A stretch of DNA of 64,000 bases from Thalassotalea insulae (GCF_030161395.1 NZ_BSST01000001.1:744001-808000); one strand, 5' to 3'. Positions 45,250 through 55,015 are shown, counted from the first letter of the stretch. Translations and numbers: made by a program. The notes: a model not told the origin generated them from the sequence alone.

Positions 45250-47142
45250 ATGAAAAATAGTATTTTTGACCGTTTATTTAACTCGATAATTTTTCGTATC
45301 GGCTCAATGATGTTTTTGATCAGCGCTATTTCCATTTTGAGTATGTTCAGCTCGGTCTTTATCAGTGAAATGGCAGATCAGGATGCTCTGATCATTAACC
45401 ATGCCGGTTCATTGCGTAAACAAAGCTATAAAATTCTTGCCAATATCGAATTACTGCCGCAAATCAGTTCATCTTCATTAGTAAAACAACAGCAAAAAAC
45501 CAAACAGGCAATTATTGAATTTGGTGAAAAAGTGAATGCTCCTATGATGGAGGGAAATTCAGGTGCATTAGACCAAATGCCACTAAAGGAAACACTCGAC
45601 GGGATCCGTCAAACCTGGGTAACAAAATTAAAGCCTGAATTAGATTTACTAGTCGAGCAACCTCAACAGCTGACAGAAGACAAATTAATTAGCATTAATA
45701 ATATTATTGAAAACTTTGTCCTTAGGCTCGACAGCTTAGTCGGTTTGTATCAACAACGGGCTGAAAACAGAATATTGCTGATACGGATGATTTTAGGGAT
45801 TTCATTAATGGTGACCATCTTTTTAGTCGTCTTTACCATGCACCAAATCAGTCGCCGTATTGAAAAACCCTTGTCTGAATTAACCAGCTCTGCCAGAAAA
45901 ATTATGTCTGGAGATTACACTGCCAAAACCAACATTCAGCAAAATGATGAGCTGGGTTTACTGGCTGAAACCATGAATAAAATGTCAATTGCGCTATCGC
46001 AATCCTATGGCCAACTGGAAAATCGCGTTGCACAAAAAACGAAAAAGCTCAGACAAACCAACGATACCTTAGAATTACTTTACCAAACCTCGCAACTGAT
46101 CAATGAACCAGGCGACTCATTAAACTTACAACCGATCACAGAAAAATTAGCCCAAATTACCGAGAAAAAAGACCTAGACTTATGTTTAACCGCCAATAAT
46201 AGTAATCAGCCGTATGAGCATATTATTACCCTGAACAAAGATCTCCCCGGAAAATGTCAGGTGGGTGATTGTGAAGGCTGTTTATCCAATAATAACGGGG
46301 TATCAACATCCAATAACCAAATGGTCATGCGCTACCCGATTATTAAAGACAATATTAATTATGGCGTATTGGTATGTAACCTTGATGCTGAAACGCCGTT
46401 AGAAGCATGGCAACATCAGCTATTTACTTCAATTACTACCTTAATTGCCAACGGCTTACATATTCGCCAGCAAAATGAACAGAGCCGCCGTATCACCTTG
46501 TTAAATGAGCGTAACGTTATTGCCAGAGAACTACACGATTCACTGGCTCAGGCTTTGTCTTATCTGAAATTTCAAGTATCGCGCTTACAAAAATTACGCA
46601 AAAAATCAGCTTCTGAAGAACAAATTGAAGATGTAGTGGTGGAATTAAAAACCGGGTTAGATTCAGCCTATATGCAACTGAGAGAACTACTAACCACCTT
46701 CCGGTTAAAAATTGATGTTTCTGGTTTACAACAAACGTTTTTAGAAACCATTCAACAACTCAACGAACGCGCTAATGGTTTAATGGAATTTACGTTAGAT
46801 TATCAAATCCAGAACTTGCCATTAACGCCGAATGAAGAAATTCACTTAATGCAAATTGCCCGAGAAGCAACCCAAAATGCCCTAAAACATTCAAAAGCGA
46901 CAATAGTCACCTTAAGTGTTTTTGCTGATGAAGAGAAAAATATTCATATGGAAATTACCGATAACGGTATCGGTATCGGTGACGATCCGGAAAAATTGAA
47001 TCACTATGGTTTAGCCATTATTCAAGAGCGCAGCCAACATTTAGCAGGAGATATTGCGATTCGCAATTTAGCAACCGGTGGCACTTTGGTTGAGCTAATA
47101 TTTCAACCAGCTTTTATTAAATCAGCGGCAACGGTGGCCTGA
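45250..47142 (+). CDS. narX: Nitrate/nitrite sensor histidine kinase NarX
   Basis: NarX is the inner-membrane sensor that phosphorylates NarL when nitrate is present. The 630 residues have two membrane segments (~13-35 and ~175-197) around a periplasmic domain. It holds the nitrate-binding P-box as IINHAGSLRKQSYKI near residue 50. A HAMP domain follows, then a cysteine-bearing central domain (C336, C341 and C344 in KCQVGDCEGC), the HisKA_3 phosphoacceptor H429 (ARELHDSLAQALSYL) and the ATPase with DNGIGIG. AAGG lies before the ATG. narL is not adjacent: an inverted narK stands between. Confidence 0.94.
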   Translation: MKNSIFDRLFNSIIFRIGSMMFLISAISILSMFSSVFISEMADQDALIINHAGSLRKQSYKILANIELLPQISSSSLVKQQQKTKQAIIEFGEKVNAPMMEGNSGALDQMPLKETLDGIRQTWVTKLKPELDLLVEQPQQLTEDKLISINNIIENFVLRLDSLVGLYQQRAENRILLIRMILGISLMVTIFLVVFTMHQISRRIEKPLSELTSSARKIMSGDYTAKTNIQQNDELGLLAETMNKMSIALSQSYGQLENRVAQKTKKLRQTNDTLELLYQTSQLINEPGDSLNLQPITEKLAQITEKKDLDLCLTANNSNQPYEHIITLNKDLPGKCQVGDCEGCLSNNNGVSTSNNQMVMRYPIIKDNINYGVLVCNLDAETPLEAWQHQLFTSITTLIANGLHIRQQNEQSRRITLLNERNVIARELHDSLAQALSYLKFQVSRLQKLRKKSASEEQIEDVVVELKTGLDSAYMQLRELLTTFRLKIDVSGLQQTFLETIQQLNERANGLMEFTLDYQIQNLPLTPNEEIHLMQIAREATQNALKHSKATIVTLSVFADEEKNIHMEITDNGIGIGDDPEKLNHYGLAIIQERSQHLAGDIAIRNLATGGTLVELIFQPAFIKSAATVA

Positions 47143-47184
47143 GCCATTTGTTTATTATTGCTATTACTTTTGTTTAGCCCGAAA

Positions 47185-47206
47185 AAAAGGGCTAAACAGC
47201 CCTTTT
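47185..47206. terminator. Bidirectional terminator between narX and narK
   Basis: AAAAGGGCT and AGCCCTTTT enclose AAAC between two convergent genes. An overlapping alternative stem (TTTAGCCC with GGGCTAAA) is also possible. Confidence 0.82.
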
Positions 47207-47227
47207 CAATTCATGTACGCCCTACGA

Positions 47228-48832
47228 CTATGGATTATAATACTCACCATTTTTACGCAGATAGAACCAATAATTAATAAAGATACATATTGCATAGAAA
47301 GCGGCAAAGCCAATCAGAGCCACCTCAGGCGTTGTTGCTTTAATTTGCTCACCTAATACTTTTGGAATATAGAATGCGCCATAGGCAGCGACCGCTGATG
47401 TCCAACCTAATACCGGACCTGCTTGCTCTTTTGGAAACACCATGGCAATAGTGCGGAAAGTTGAGCCGTTACCAATACCGGTAGCGGCAAACAAAATTAG
47501 GAATAAGATGAAAAACGGTACGAAAAATTCTTCTGGCGTCGCTGACTGATACGCAGCCTGCATAAAGTAAGCTACACCTAATGCACTGACCACCATGACA
47601 ACAGCACAAACTTGTGTCACTAAGGCGCCACCTAGTTTATCAGAAATCCAGCCACCCACAGGGCGAATCAAAGCACCGATAAAAGGCCCCATCCAAGCAT
47701 ACATTAATGCACTTGGGCCATTAGGGTTTACGGTATCATGAGTCATGACACCATCAACTAACATATGCTGATAACCAAAAATAACTTTAATTGATAATGG
47801 GAAAGACGCCGCAAAACCGATAAATGAACCAAAGGTCATAGTATAGATAACACTCATTACCCAGGTATGCTTATTATCGAAAATTTTATATTGGCGCTCT
47901 AAACTTGATTTGATTTGTCCTGGCAATTGTTTTAATAAAAATACCGTAGAAACCACCACTAACACCAAGACGATCTCTTTTGGTACACCAAAGCCTGAAC
48001 CATTTGCCGCTTCCGGTAGTAATAACCACAAACCAACACCAGCAGTTAGAAAACCAATTAACAGCATTACTGTGATTAAAAACCAAGAGGTTACCGGATT
48101 CCCAATATCTGGCGAGACATCAGCAGTTTTAATGTTATTCATACCTAACCAGCCTGCAAAGGCCAATGGGATCAAAAAGATCAACCATAAGTAACCGGCA
48201 TTATGGATCCAAGTATCGGCACCTGCCGGAATTTTTCCAATTAAGGTACCACTGGTATTGACTAAGGTCATTGGCTCACCACCAAATAAACCAAAAGTCA
48301 TAAATAACGGTACTAAAATTTGCATGGTAGTAACACCAAAGTTGCCTAAACCTGCATTCATTCCAAGCGCATAGCCTTGTTGTTTTTTCGGGAAGAAGAA
48401 ACTGATATTTGACATTGATGATGCGAAGTTACCACCACCAAAACCAGATAAGAAAGCTAACAGCTGAAATACCCATAGCGGTGTGTTTTGGTCTTGTAGC
48501 GCAATGCCCGCACCAACCGCTGGCAGCATCAATAACGCCGTGGTAAAAAAGATGGTGTTTCGACCACCGCAAAGACGGATAAAGAAACTACTCGGAATAC
48601 GTAACGTCGCTCCGGTTAAACCAGCAATTGCCATTAAGCTAAATAATTCAGATTTAGCGAATGGAAAACCCAAGTTCAGCATTTGTACCGTTATAATTCC
48701 CCAATAAAGCCATACAGCAAAGCCGCATAACAAACTAGGAATTGAAATCCAAAGATTTCGATTTGCAATTTTTTTACCTTGTGACTCCCAAAATCCCTCA
48801 TCTTCAGGATCCCATTTTTGTAAGTCTGCCAT
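47228..48832 (-). CDS. narK: NarK-family nitrate/nitrite transporter
   Basis: This is a 12-segment major facilitator of the nitrate/nitrite porter (NNP) family, 534 residues, probably exchanging incoming nitrate for nitrite. The two nitrate-signature motifs are visible: GMNAGLGNFGVTTMQ in the N-terminal half and AATGIGNGSTFRTIAMVFP in the C-terminal half. The polar first 30 residues are cytoplasmic. It is divergent from narL and convergent with narX. Several NarL-type heptamers lie upstream. Confidence 0.92.
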   Translation of the reverse strand: MADLQKWDPEDEGFWESQGKKIANRNLWISIPSLLCGFAVWLYWGIITVQMLNLGFPFAKSELFSLMAIAGLTGATLRIPSSFFIRLCGGRNTIFFTTALLMLPAVGAGIALQDQNTPLWVFQLLAFLSGFGGGNFASSMSNISFFFPKKQQGYALGMNAGLGNFGVTTMQILVPLFMTFGLFGGEPMTLVNTSGTLIGKIPAGADTWIHNAGYLWLIFLIPLAFAGWLGMNNIKTADVSPDIGNPVTSWFLITVMLLIGFLTAGVGLWLLLPEAANGSGFGVPKEIVLVLVVVSTVFLLKQLPGQIKSSLERQYKIFDNKHTWVMSVIYTMTFGSFIGFAASFPLSIKVIFGYQHMLVDGVMTHDTVNPNGPSALMYAWMGPFIGALIRPVGGWISDKLGGALVTQVCAVVMVVSALGVAYFMQAAYQSATPEEFFVPFFILFLILFAATGIGNGSTFRTIAMVFPKEQAGPVLGWTSAVAAYGAFYIPKVLGEQIKATTPEVALIGFAAFYAICIFINYWFYLRKNGEYYNP

Positions 48833-48904
48833 GGTTCACTCCAATTTAGTTATTATCAACGCCGCTACTATGTAAGAACTAACAACTAACAACAATTAAT
48901 ATAA

Positions 48905-48934
48905 ATGGGTATAAAATGGCAGCTTAAATTGGTA
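48905..48934 (-). promoter_or_regulatory. NarL-type heptamers upstream of narK
   Basis: Two minus-strand heptamers fit TACYNMT: TACCCAT (48911-48905) and TACCAAT (48934-48928), 73-102 bases before the narK start. The wider 366-base narK/narL gap holds no gene; it also has TACCACT (49046-49052) and TACCAAT (49052-49058) on the plus strand. Confidence 0.5.
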
Positions 48935-49096
48935 ATTAACCGGAACTGAATTTGATAAATTTTTCAGTCCAAACAAGGTAAAAGCCTAATAACAAGGGCT
49001 GCCAAGCAATTAATAGCAACCGTTATCTACCCCATAAGTAATAGTTACCACTACCAATTAATATATGGCTGGCATCCAAACTAAAAATAGTTAAAA

Positions 49097-49110
49097 TTGA
49101 TATACATCAA
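49097..49110. promoter_or_regulatory. FNR box in the narK-narL intergenic region
   Basis: TTGAT-ATAC-ATCAA is a perfect FNR box. On the plus strand the -10-like TAGTAT (49132-49137) gives a start near 49144 and puts the box at about -41, a class II position for narL. In the narK direction no -10 fits this spacing. Confidence 0.8.
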
Positions 49111-49198
49111 GATAATAATATCCCTGATGCCTAGTATAACGATAATGAAGCTATGACAAAGCAATGCTCGCATCAGCAGCACCTTACTAAGGATATAT

Positions 49199-49849
49199 AT
49201 GAGTAACGATAGCCCTATTTCAATCATGATGGTTGATGATCACCCCTTATTAAGAAAAGGCCTGAGACAATTAATCGAGTTAGAAGACGAACTGGAAATC
49301 GTCGCCGAAGCAAGCTCAGGAGCTGAAGCACTGAAGCTGGTTGAAAGCTGTGATCCAGATTTGATCACCTTAGATTTAAATATGCAAGGCATGGACGGTT
49401 TGGAAACCCTGAGAGCGTTAAGGTTACAAGGTATTAGTGCCCGTATTTTAATGTTAACCGTTTCTGATAACGATGAAGACGTCTTAGAAGCGATCCGCAG
49501 TGGTGCCGACGGATACCTGTTAAAAGATATGGATCCGGACGATCTGATCGAAAAAATCAAAGAAGCAACCTTGGGCAAAATGGTGATGAGTGAAAAACTC
49601 ACCGAAGTATTAGCAACCGCGCTGAGAAAGCCAGAGAAAAAAGGTTCAAATGTCTTATCTTCATTGACCAGCAGAGAATATGAAATTTTGAAGCTGATCG
49701 CTAAAGGCTTAAGTAATAAGCTGATCGCCCGCGAATTAGACATTTCTGACGGTACAGTAAAAGTGCACGTTAAGCACCTGTTGAAAAAGCTGAATTTAAA
49801 ATCCCGCGTCGAAGCCGCCGTATGGATGGTAAACTATCAGACGAAGTAA
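49199..49849 (+). CDS. narL: Nitrate/nitrite response regulator NarL
   Basis: NarL is the DNA-binding partner of NarX. The 216 residues comprise a receiver domain with D13-D14, the phosphoacceptor D59 (same number as E. coli NarL) and K109 region (YLLKDMDPDDL), and a C-terminal LuxR-type helix-turn-helix (LTSREYEILKLIAKGLSNKLIARELDIS) at ~150-210. AAGGA lies 6 bases before the ATG. The promoter carries an FNR box in class II position, so NarL itself is expected to rise without oxygen. Confidence 0.95.
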   Translation: MSNDSPISIMMVDDHPLLRKGLRQLIELEDELEIVAEASSGAEALKLVESCDPDLITLDLNMQGMDGLETLRALRLQGISARILMLTVSDNDEDVLEAIRSGADGYLLKDMDPDDLIEKIKEATLGKMVMSEKLTEVLATALRKPEKKGSNVLSSLTSREYEILKLIAKGLSNKLIARELDISDGTVKVHVKHLLKKLNLKSRVEAAVWMVNYQTK

Positions 49850-49956
49850 TAATGACCAATAAAAACAAAGAACAACTAATAAAGTGGAAATAACGCATCA
49901 ACTTTATCTGTTTACCTGCGTCATATTTAACACGCTGATTTTTTAATTAAGCTTTT

Positions 49957-49988
49957 GGACTAGATCCCATCATTTTAGCATCTAGTCC
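49957..49988. terminator. Hairpin between convergent narL and XRE-family genes
   Basis: Nine-base arms GGACTAGAT and ATCTAGTCC enclose 14 bases. There is no clean T run after the stem on the narL side, so termination is possible but not certain. Confidence 0.5.
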
Positions 49989-50011
49989 TAATATCCCAAC
50001 GACTGTAAATA

Positions 50012-50986
50012 TTATTCTTTATTTAACAATTCCATTAAGCCAACCAAAGCGACAAATAGAACGGCTCCCACAGGCCAAACAACCCAAGTTACTCCCCAAG
50101 CCATAGTCCACAAACTCCAACCAAGATATACCGCAGTTAGCATTGGCCAGTAAAAGGCAGCAAGCTTCTCAGCACGTTTTGTACGCCGACTTTTTTCTGT
50201 CTCTAAACTACTATCTTTGAGTATATTGCTGTAGGCATCGTATTTAGCTGAGGCTGGCGAAAGTATATATATTCCTGCGGCAACCATTAACATCAAGACA
50301 TTAAGCATTAATAAAATTACACCACCAGCACCGAAGAACATGCTAACAAAAAGCAAGGGGACAAAACTGAAGATAAACAAAAATATAGCTACAGATAACC
50401 TTCGGTTATAGCTGACTTTAAATTTTTGTAATTTCTCTTTAAAAACGCTATGTACACCATAAGCTAACTCAAATACATCATTGTCAATCACAGCAGTATC
50501 ACTTTCGTATTGATTGATTCTGATAAAAAAGCTTATGCCTATCGACACCATAACCAATATGCCGACAATGCCTAACGCCACCGCTACATTACTGGTTAAG
50601 TTCAAACGGTTAGTTTGCGCCATTGCTAAAAAGAAAAATAATGGCACGACAGAACATACGCATAGCACGACACCTTTAGTGATCAAATCAGCCACTTTCA
50701 TCTTAGTTTCAACATAGTGTAATGCCTGTTCCAAGTTAACTTGCATGACAGTGGCTTCTTTACTTTCATTAGGGAGGTCAAATGCTTCATTCTCATCTTT
50801 TAATAAAAAGTCAGTGGAAACATCAAAGATCTCTGCTAACAAAATAATCCGATTTAAATCGGGAATGCTGCTAGTGCTCTCCCATTTAGAAACAGACTGC
50901 CTCGAAACATTTATCTTTTCAGCCAGTTCTTCCTGCGACCAACCACACTGCTTTCTTAATTTAATAATCTTATCAGCCAATATCAT
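50012..50986 (-). CDS. XRE-family HTH regulator with C-terminal membrane domain
   Basis: This 324-residue protein has an N-terminal Cro/CI-type helix-turn-helix (residues ~5-60: LRKQCGWSQEELAEKINVSRQSVSKWE) and a C-terminal region with about six membrane segments, in hydrophobic pairs such as GVVLCVCSVVPLFFFLAMA and VAVALGIVGILVMVSIGISFF. Such membrane-linked XRE regulators are known mainly in Firmicutes, where some sense peptides or envelope signals. The signal and targets here are unknown. It has no obvious tie to the nitrate genes around it. Confidence 0.85.
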   Translation of the reverse strand: MILADKIIKLRKQCGWSQEELAEKINVSRQSVSKWESTSSIPDLNRIILLAEIFDVSTDFLLKDENEAFDLPNESKEATVMQVNLEQALHYVETKMKVADLITKGVVLCVCSVVPLFFFLAMAQTNRLNLTSNVAVALGIVGILVMVSIGISFFIRINQYESDTAVIDNDVFELAYGVHSVFKEKLQKFKVSYNRRLSVAIFLFIFSFVPLLFVSMFFGAGGVILLMLNVLMLMVAAGIYILSPASAKYDAYSNILKDSSLETEKSRRTKRAEKLAAFYWPMLTAVYLGWSLWTMAWGVTWVVWPVGAVLFVALVGLMELLNKE

Positions 50987-51497
50987 AAGGTTCTCTTTTT
51001 CATTTATTGTTGTGCACTAAGCGTAGAAAATCAGGTAGTTGCAAACCAGCAAGTCAGCTTGTTATTTTGTCAACCAGCAGTTGCAATATTGGATTAATTA
51101 GCTAAATTTAGCTATTTCTTTTCGAGCTCGCAAGCCAACTTGTCCGTTAACAATTTCAATCGAATAGCGGCTACCCCTGATGACGTTACCTCAATTCCCG
51201 GTTAGTTTCCTTTTAGTAAAATTAAAAAATGACAGCTAATGGTAGTATTTATTTAATGAAAAGGCCTATTCGCGCTCAGCACCAAGGCATAATAAAAGAG
51301 CAATGGAGCTTTCACTAAAAGCAGCCGCACTGGACCCAACGAATAAAAATGCCCGTTGGTTAGCATGTGCCGCTAAAGATAGGTATCTGCTAAAAATGGG
51401 GAAACCTCAAGTATGGGGAATGCAGGTAACTAACAACCAGCAAAAATAATTGAGCGCATCACGCCCGATAAAAGTGCGACATTTAGCAGTTTTGGCT
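50987..51497. other. Intergenic stretch with a gene remnant
   Basis: About 510 bases lie between the XRE gene start and the end of the diguanylate cyclase gene. The first ~250 bases hold the XRE promoter region and no gene I can support. The rest contains the short coding remnant listed at 51303-51449. Confidence 0.45.
51303..51449 (+). pseudogene. Probable C-terminal remnant of a larger protein gene
   Basis: This stretch encodes 48 residues (MELSLKAAALDPTNKNARWL, then ACAAKDRYLLKMGKPQVWG and a short tail). The pattern A-LDP-NK-A-WL-A-A-DRYL---GKPQ-WG-Q reads like the C-terminal end of longer secreted proteins, in which GKPQxxGTQ is a common ending motif, recalled here from memory. The frame is closed by TAG 57 bases upstream of the ATG, so the N-terminal bulk is missing. 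A real small protein is the alternative. Confidence 0.4.
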
Positions 51498-53378
51498 TTA
51501 CTGACTGCCAGCCTCTTTATGAATTCTTACGCAATTACGGCCATCTTTCTTAGCCTGATAAAGAGCGATGTCTGCCAGATTCATCAGCGAGGTAAAGCTA
51601 GCACTTCCTGCTGCTAAAGTGGCAATGCCAATGCTAATAGTGAATTGCAACTGGCAGTCATCAAACTTAAAGCAGTGATTAGCGATGGTGTAACGAATGC
51701 GTTCGGCAACGTCACTGGCAACAGCCACATCAGCATCAGGCAAGATGACAATGAACTCTTCACCACCAATACGCCCAATCATATCCTGAGCGCGTAATCT
51801 GTGCTGAGCAAGCTTAGTGGTGGCTTTAATGGCTTGATCGCCAATGGCATGACCGTAGTTGTCATTAATGCTTTTAAAGTGATCGATATCCAATACCAGC
51901 ACCGATAAGCAGCGCTCTTGTTGGCTATGTTTTTCAAACTGCCTGTCACCCTGTTCTAAGATATACCTACGATTAGCGATGCCTGTTAAGCCATCGCTAT
52001 GAGCACGTTTTTTAAAATAAGCTCGCGAGCGATACATAAAAACCAGTAAACCTGATAACAACACCAGCAACGAGACAGCTAAAATAATTGATAGTTGTTT
52101 AATTTTGTCTTGATCAGCTTGTTGCTGTAGATGTAATTTATTAATCGCCAGTTCTTGCTCGAGTAACTTTTTTTCATAGTCAATCAAGTTCAAATCATGC
52201 TCAAACGCCTGCTGAATATAATCATTTTGTATGATCTCTGACATTTTTTCAGTTTCCAGAGCAACCCGATCAAACATAGTTTCAAATGCCAGCTGATAGT
52301 CTTTTTGTCCGAGCGCAGTCAGGGCATTAATTTCAAGCAGTTGTCGACGTTCTTTTTCTTGATCTGGCTTCCCCTGTAAATACCATTGAGCATAAGTCGT
52401 CATCGCTTCCAAATTACCTAGGCGAAACTCAGTTAATGCCAAAAAATAATAGCTGTAGCGAATAAAGTGTTGTTCTTTGGTGGTTGTTTTCAGTGCCAGC
52501 GCCTGTAACAGCGCCTTTTTAGCAGCTAAATACTGGTGCTGGCTATATTGATTGCGACCATCATTTAAATGGGCAAAAAAGCGAAAATCTTTAAAATTAG
52601 GGTGATTATCTGCCATAGCAAACGATTGCTCGACAAATTGCTGTGTTTTTGACCATAACTTAAGCGCAATAGCTTCACTGATCATATTATGCAGCATGTT
52701 AAACATGCTATTCCAACTGTTCACCTTAGACCAGCTTTGATAGGCAGTTTGATAATAGTCCAATGCTTGTTTATGCAAACCTATATTACGGTAGGCATTA
52801 CCCGTTGCGTTATAAATAATGCCCTGCAAGCCTCCACCAAAATGTTCCCGTTCGGAGATAGCTAACGCTTCTGTCAATAATTTTTTCGCCGTAATAAAGG
52901 TATTGGGTGTGCTAAAACAAAAAGAACGGTGCACCAGAGCCGTTGCCAGCACTTTCGCATCGTTTACCTGCCGCGCTACCGACAATCCTTTTTCCCGATC
53001 TGGACAGTAAGCTTTAGGGTCAAACGTCTGCAGATAAATCATGTATGACCTGTCCTGATAGGCCTCCACCAAGGTTACACTTGGTGCAATAGCAGACAAA
53101 ATGGTAATCGCCTTAGTATGTGCCTGAATACTGGCATCGATCTGCTTGTTATTTTCAAGCAGCAAACCTTTAGTGTGATAAAACATTCCCTGCGGCTCTG
53201 CTGGCCAGTGTTCAACACTACTCTCTATCGATTGGGCATACTGCAATTGCTCCTGAACCGATTTGATAGACTCAAGCGTTTGATTAAAACGATTAACATC
53301 GCTTTCAGCAGCTAGCGATAAACGGTTGAAAGCGATAAAAGCAATCAAAAAAAGAAAGCGTAGCACCAAGAGTACCAA
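51498..53378 (-). CDS. TPR-containing diguanylate cyclase (GGDEF)
   Basis: This 626-residue protein makes cyclic di-GMP. Residues 1-23 form a signal peptide or first membrane segment, then a periplasmic TPR-like helical domain (~30-390), a coiled coil, one membrane segment (~425-445, IILAVSLLVLLSGLLVFMY) and a GGDEF domain (~460-620). The active-site motif is GGEEF, and the inhibitory I-site RAQD lies five residues before it, so feedback by product is expected. The layout suggests a periplasmic signal controlling a cytoplasmic cyclase. It has no visible operon partner. Confidence 0.92.
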   Translation of the reverse strand: MVLLVLRFLFLIAFIAFNRLSLAAESDVNRFNQTLESIKSVQEQLQYAQSIESSVEHWPAEPQGMFYHTKGLLLENNKQIDASIQAHTKAITILSAIAPSVTLVEAYQDRSYMIYLQTFDPKAYCPDREKGLSVARQVNDAKVLATALVHRSFCFSTPNTFITAKKLLTEALAISEREHFGGGLQGIIYNATGNAYRNIGLHKQALDYYQTAYQSWSKVNSWNSMFNMLHNMISEAIALKLWSKTQQFVEQSFAMADNHPNFKDFRFFAHLNDGRNQYSQHQYLAAKKALLQALALKTTTKEQHFIRYSYYFLALTEFRLGNLEAMTTYAQWYLQGKPDQEKERRQLLEINALTALGQKDYQLAFETMFDRVALETEKMSEIIQNDYIQQAFEHDLNLIDYEKKLLEQELAINKLHLQQQADQDKIKQLSIILAVSLLVLLSGLLVFMYRSRAYFKKRAHSDGLTGIANRRYILEQGDRQFEKHSQQERCLSVLVLDIDHFKSINDNYGHAIGDQAIKATTKLAQHRLRAQDMIGRIGGEEFIVILPDADVAVASDVAERIRYTIANHCFKFDDCQLQFTISIGIATLAAGSASFTSLMNLADIALYQAKKDGRNCVRIHKEAGSQ

Positions 53379-53746
53379 TAAAATAACCTTGATCTATAGT
53401 GTAACGTCTTATTCTACAGAACCAAAGTTTGACTATTTATTTTATCAATACGGCTAAATGATCTATACCTCTAGCAATAATGTTCGCTCAGTTATCAATA
53501 AACTAATGCGGCTAGACGGTTACCCTATATTTCTCGGCCAAAATACCAGCTGCGCTATACGCCATTTCCACCAACGCTACTCTTATGGCATATTGTAACT
53601 TTAACATTGACCATCGATGGCTACTGACAACAAGAAACGTATTATTGGCTTGTTTCAAATGCCTTATCAAAAAATGGCTATTTGAGCATAGCCACAAAAA
53701 AGGGGATAGTGATTATCCCCCTTATTATTCCCAAATAGCTTGCGAA
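53379..53746. other. Intergenic region between porin and diguanylate cyclase genes
   Basis: These ~370 bases hold the presumed promoter of the diguanylate cyclase gene and the porin terminator. Short open frames on both strands (about 60 codons) have no ribosome binding site or recognisable content. I see no RNA gene or repeat. Confidence 0.45.
53695..53722. terminator. Intrinsic terminator of the porin gene
   Basis: GGGGATA and TATCCCC enclose GTGAT, with a run of T on the minus strand. It lies 25 bases after the porin stop. Confidence 0.85.
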
Positions 53747-54916
53747 TTAAAACTTAAATTCACCCCAAAGCCAAAGTTTATCGGTATCTACTTTACCTGC
53801 CCCACTATCGCCAGCAGAGTAGGCGGCATATTTAATACCGACTTTATACTGCTTGTTAAAAGGTTTAACGTATAAAGCATTGAATTCATTACCAAGGTCA
53901 TCTACCGCTGAGGTTGATTCGTCAGCAGAATAATCATGGGCTATCAACGCCCACTTGCCACCAGCAAGCTTGCCGCCAACTGACACATATAAATCGACTA
54001 AACCTTGTGCTGGCGTTGCTAAAAACTGATCGCTCCAACCATTAAACTTGTGCGCAGTGGCCAGTGGTGTTGAAAAGCCATAGTCGCCATCATCAGAGCC
54101 TAATAGCTCATAACCAGCTTTAACGTTAACCGCACCTAACTGAGTCCCCGCTTCCAATAATAAATAATTTGCGGAAAAATCAGCGACATCTTGCTGTGCA
54201 AACTCAGCCGTTACTGCAACTTGACCTATTTTGTGGTTATAGCGAATACCATAGGTATCGTGATCAATATTACTGTTATCTTGTTCTAGCATATACGCAT
54301 AACCGGTAAAGTTACCAATATCACTTTTGTGACTAAGATTTAATAAATGATCTTTAGCATCAATATCTCTTTCATCAGAAAAAATACGATTACGTTTATT
54401 GATATATGCATACTTAACTTGTGTATTTTTATCAAATTGATAGGCGAGTGATAAAGCATCAAAGGTTTGTCTATCTTGACGCCAACCAACATGACCAACA
54501 AATCTATGATTATCTAAAGTTAACACTTGGCGACCAAATTTTGCGGTTAACTTTTTGTTTTTATACTGAACATAGCCTTGATCTAATTCGGTATGCTCAG
54601 GATCGGCAATCACTGAATACTCAGTTCCTTCGCCTAAGGTATCGTTATAATCGTCCATTAACGCTCTGGCATCTTCCAGTTCTAATGCCGCAGACCAGCC
54701 ATTTACATCCGCTGTGGTGTAGTTAAGTCTTGTACGTAATGTCAATGCATCCGCGTCTTTTTTTGCGTTATCCTGCTCTACCGACTCATAACGTAAGTTA
54801 AAATTTGCCGTTGCCTTACCTGATGTTAATGCATCAGCAAAAGAGTCTGCTGCTTGCGCCGGCAACATTAAGGCAATGGTAGAAGCGAGTAGGCCTAATT
54901 TAAATTGTGTTTTCAT
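53747..54916 (-). CDS. Outer-membrane porin of the alginate-export type
   Basis: This 389-residue protein has a signal peptide (residues 1-22, ending AQA), an N-terminal stretch typical of alginate-export-type porins (GKATANFNLRYESVEQDNAKK) and many alternating beta strands. It ends in a terminal Phe (LWLWGEFKF), the outer-membrane insertion signal. It is monomeric in related families, with a basic pore lining possible. It lies within the nitrate cluster and has a perfect FNR box at about -41, so an anion channel for nitrate or nitrite is the inferred role. Direct evidence for the substrate is absent. Confidence 0.85.
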   Translation of the reverse strand: MKTQFKLGLLASTIALMLPAQAADSFADALTSGKATANFNLRYESVEQDNAKKDADALTLRTRLNYTTADVNGWSAALELEDARALMDDYNDTLGEGTEYSVIADPEHTELDQGYVQYKNKKLTAKFGRQVLTLDNHRFVGHVGWRQDRQTFDALSLAYQFDKNTQVKYAYINKRNRIFSDERDIDAKDHLLNLSHKSDIGNFTGYAYMLEQDNSNIDHDTYGIRYNHKIGQVAVTAEFAQQDVADFSANYLLLEAGTQLGAVNVKAGYELLGSDDGDYGFSTPLATAHKFNGWSDQFLATPAQGLVDLYVSVGGKLAGGKWALIAHDYSADESTSAVDDLGNEFNALYVKPFNKQYKVGIKYAAYSAGDSGAGKVDTDKLWLWGEFKF

Positions 54917-55015
54917 GTATTCTCTCCACTAGAGCGTTTTATCGGCTAGCTGCAAACAACATCAGCCGTTAGTCATTTTGATAGTTCAACCATACACTTG
55001 TTAGCATAGAAAAAC

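Noticed and set aside
49240..49743. Open frame of 167 codons on the minus strand inside narL
   Set aside because: It lies fully antisense to narL, whose D59 and helix-turn-helix are clear; the encoded Ser/Ile-rich protein looks like a shadow.
53512..53697. Small open frames between the porin and diguanylate cyclase genes
   Set aside because: They have no ribosome binding site or recognisable motif, and frames on both strands overlap a terminator region.
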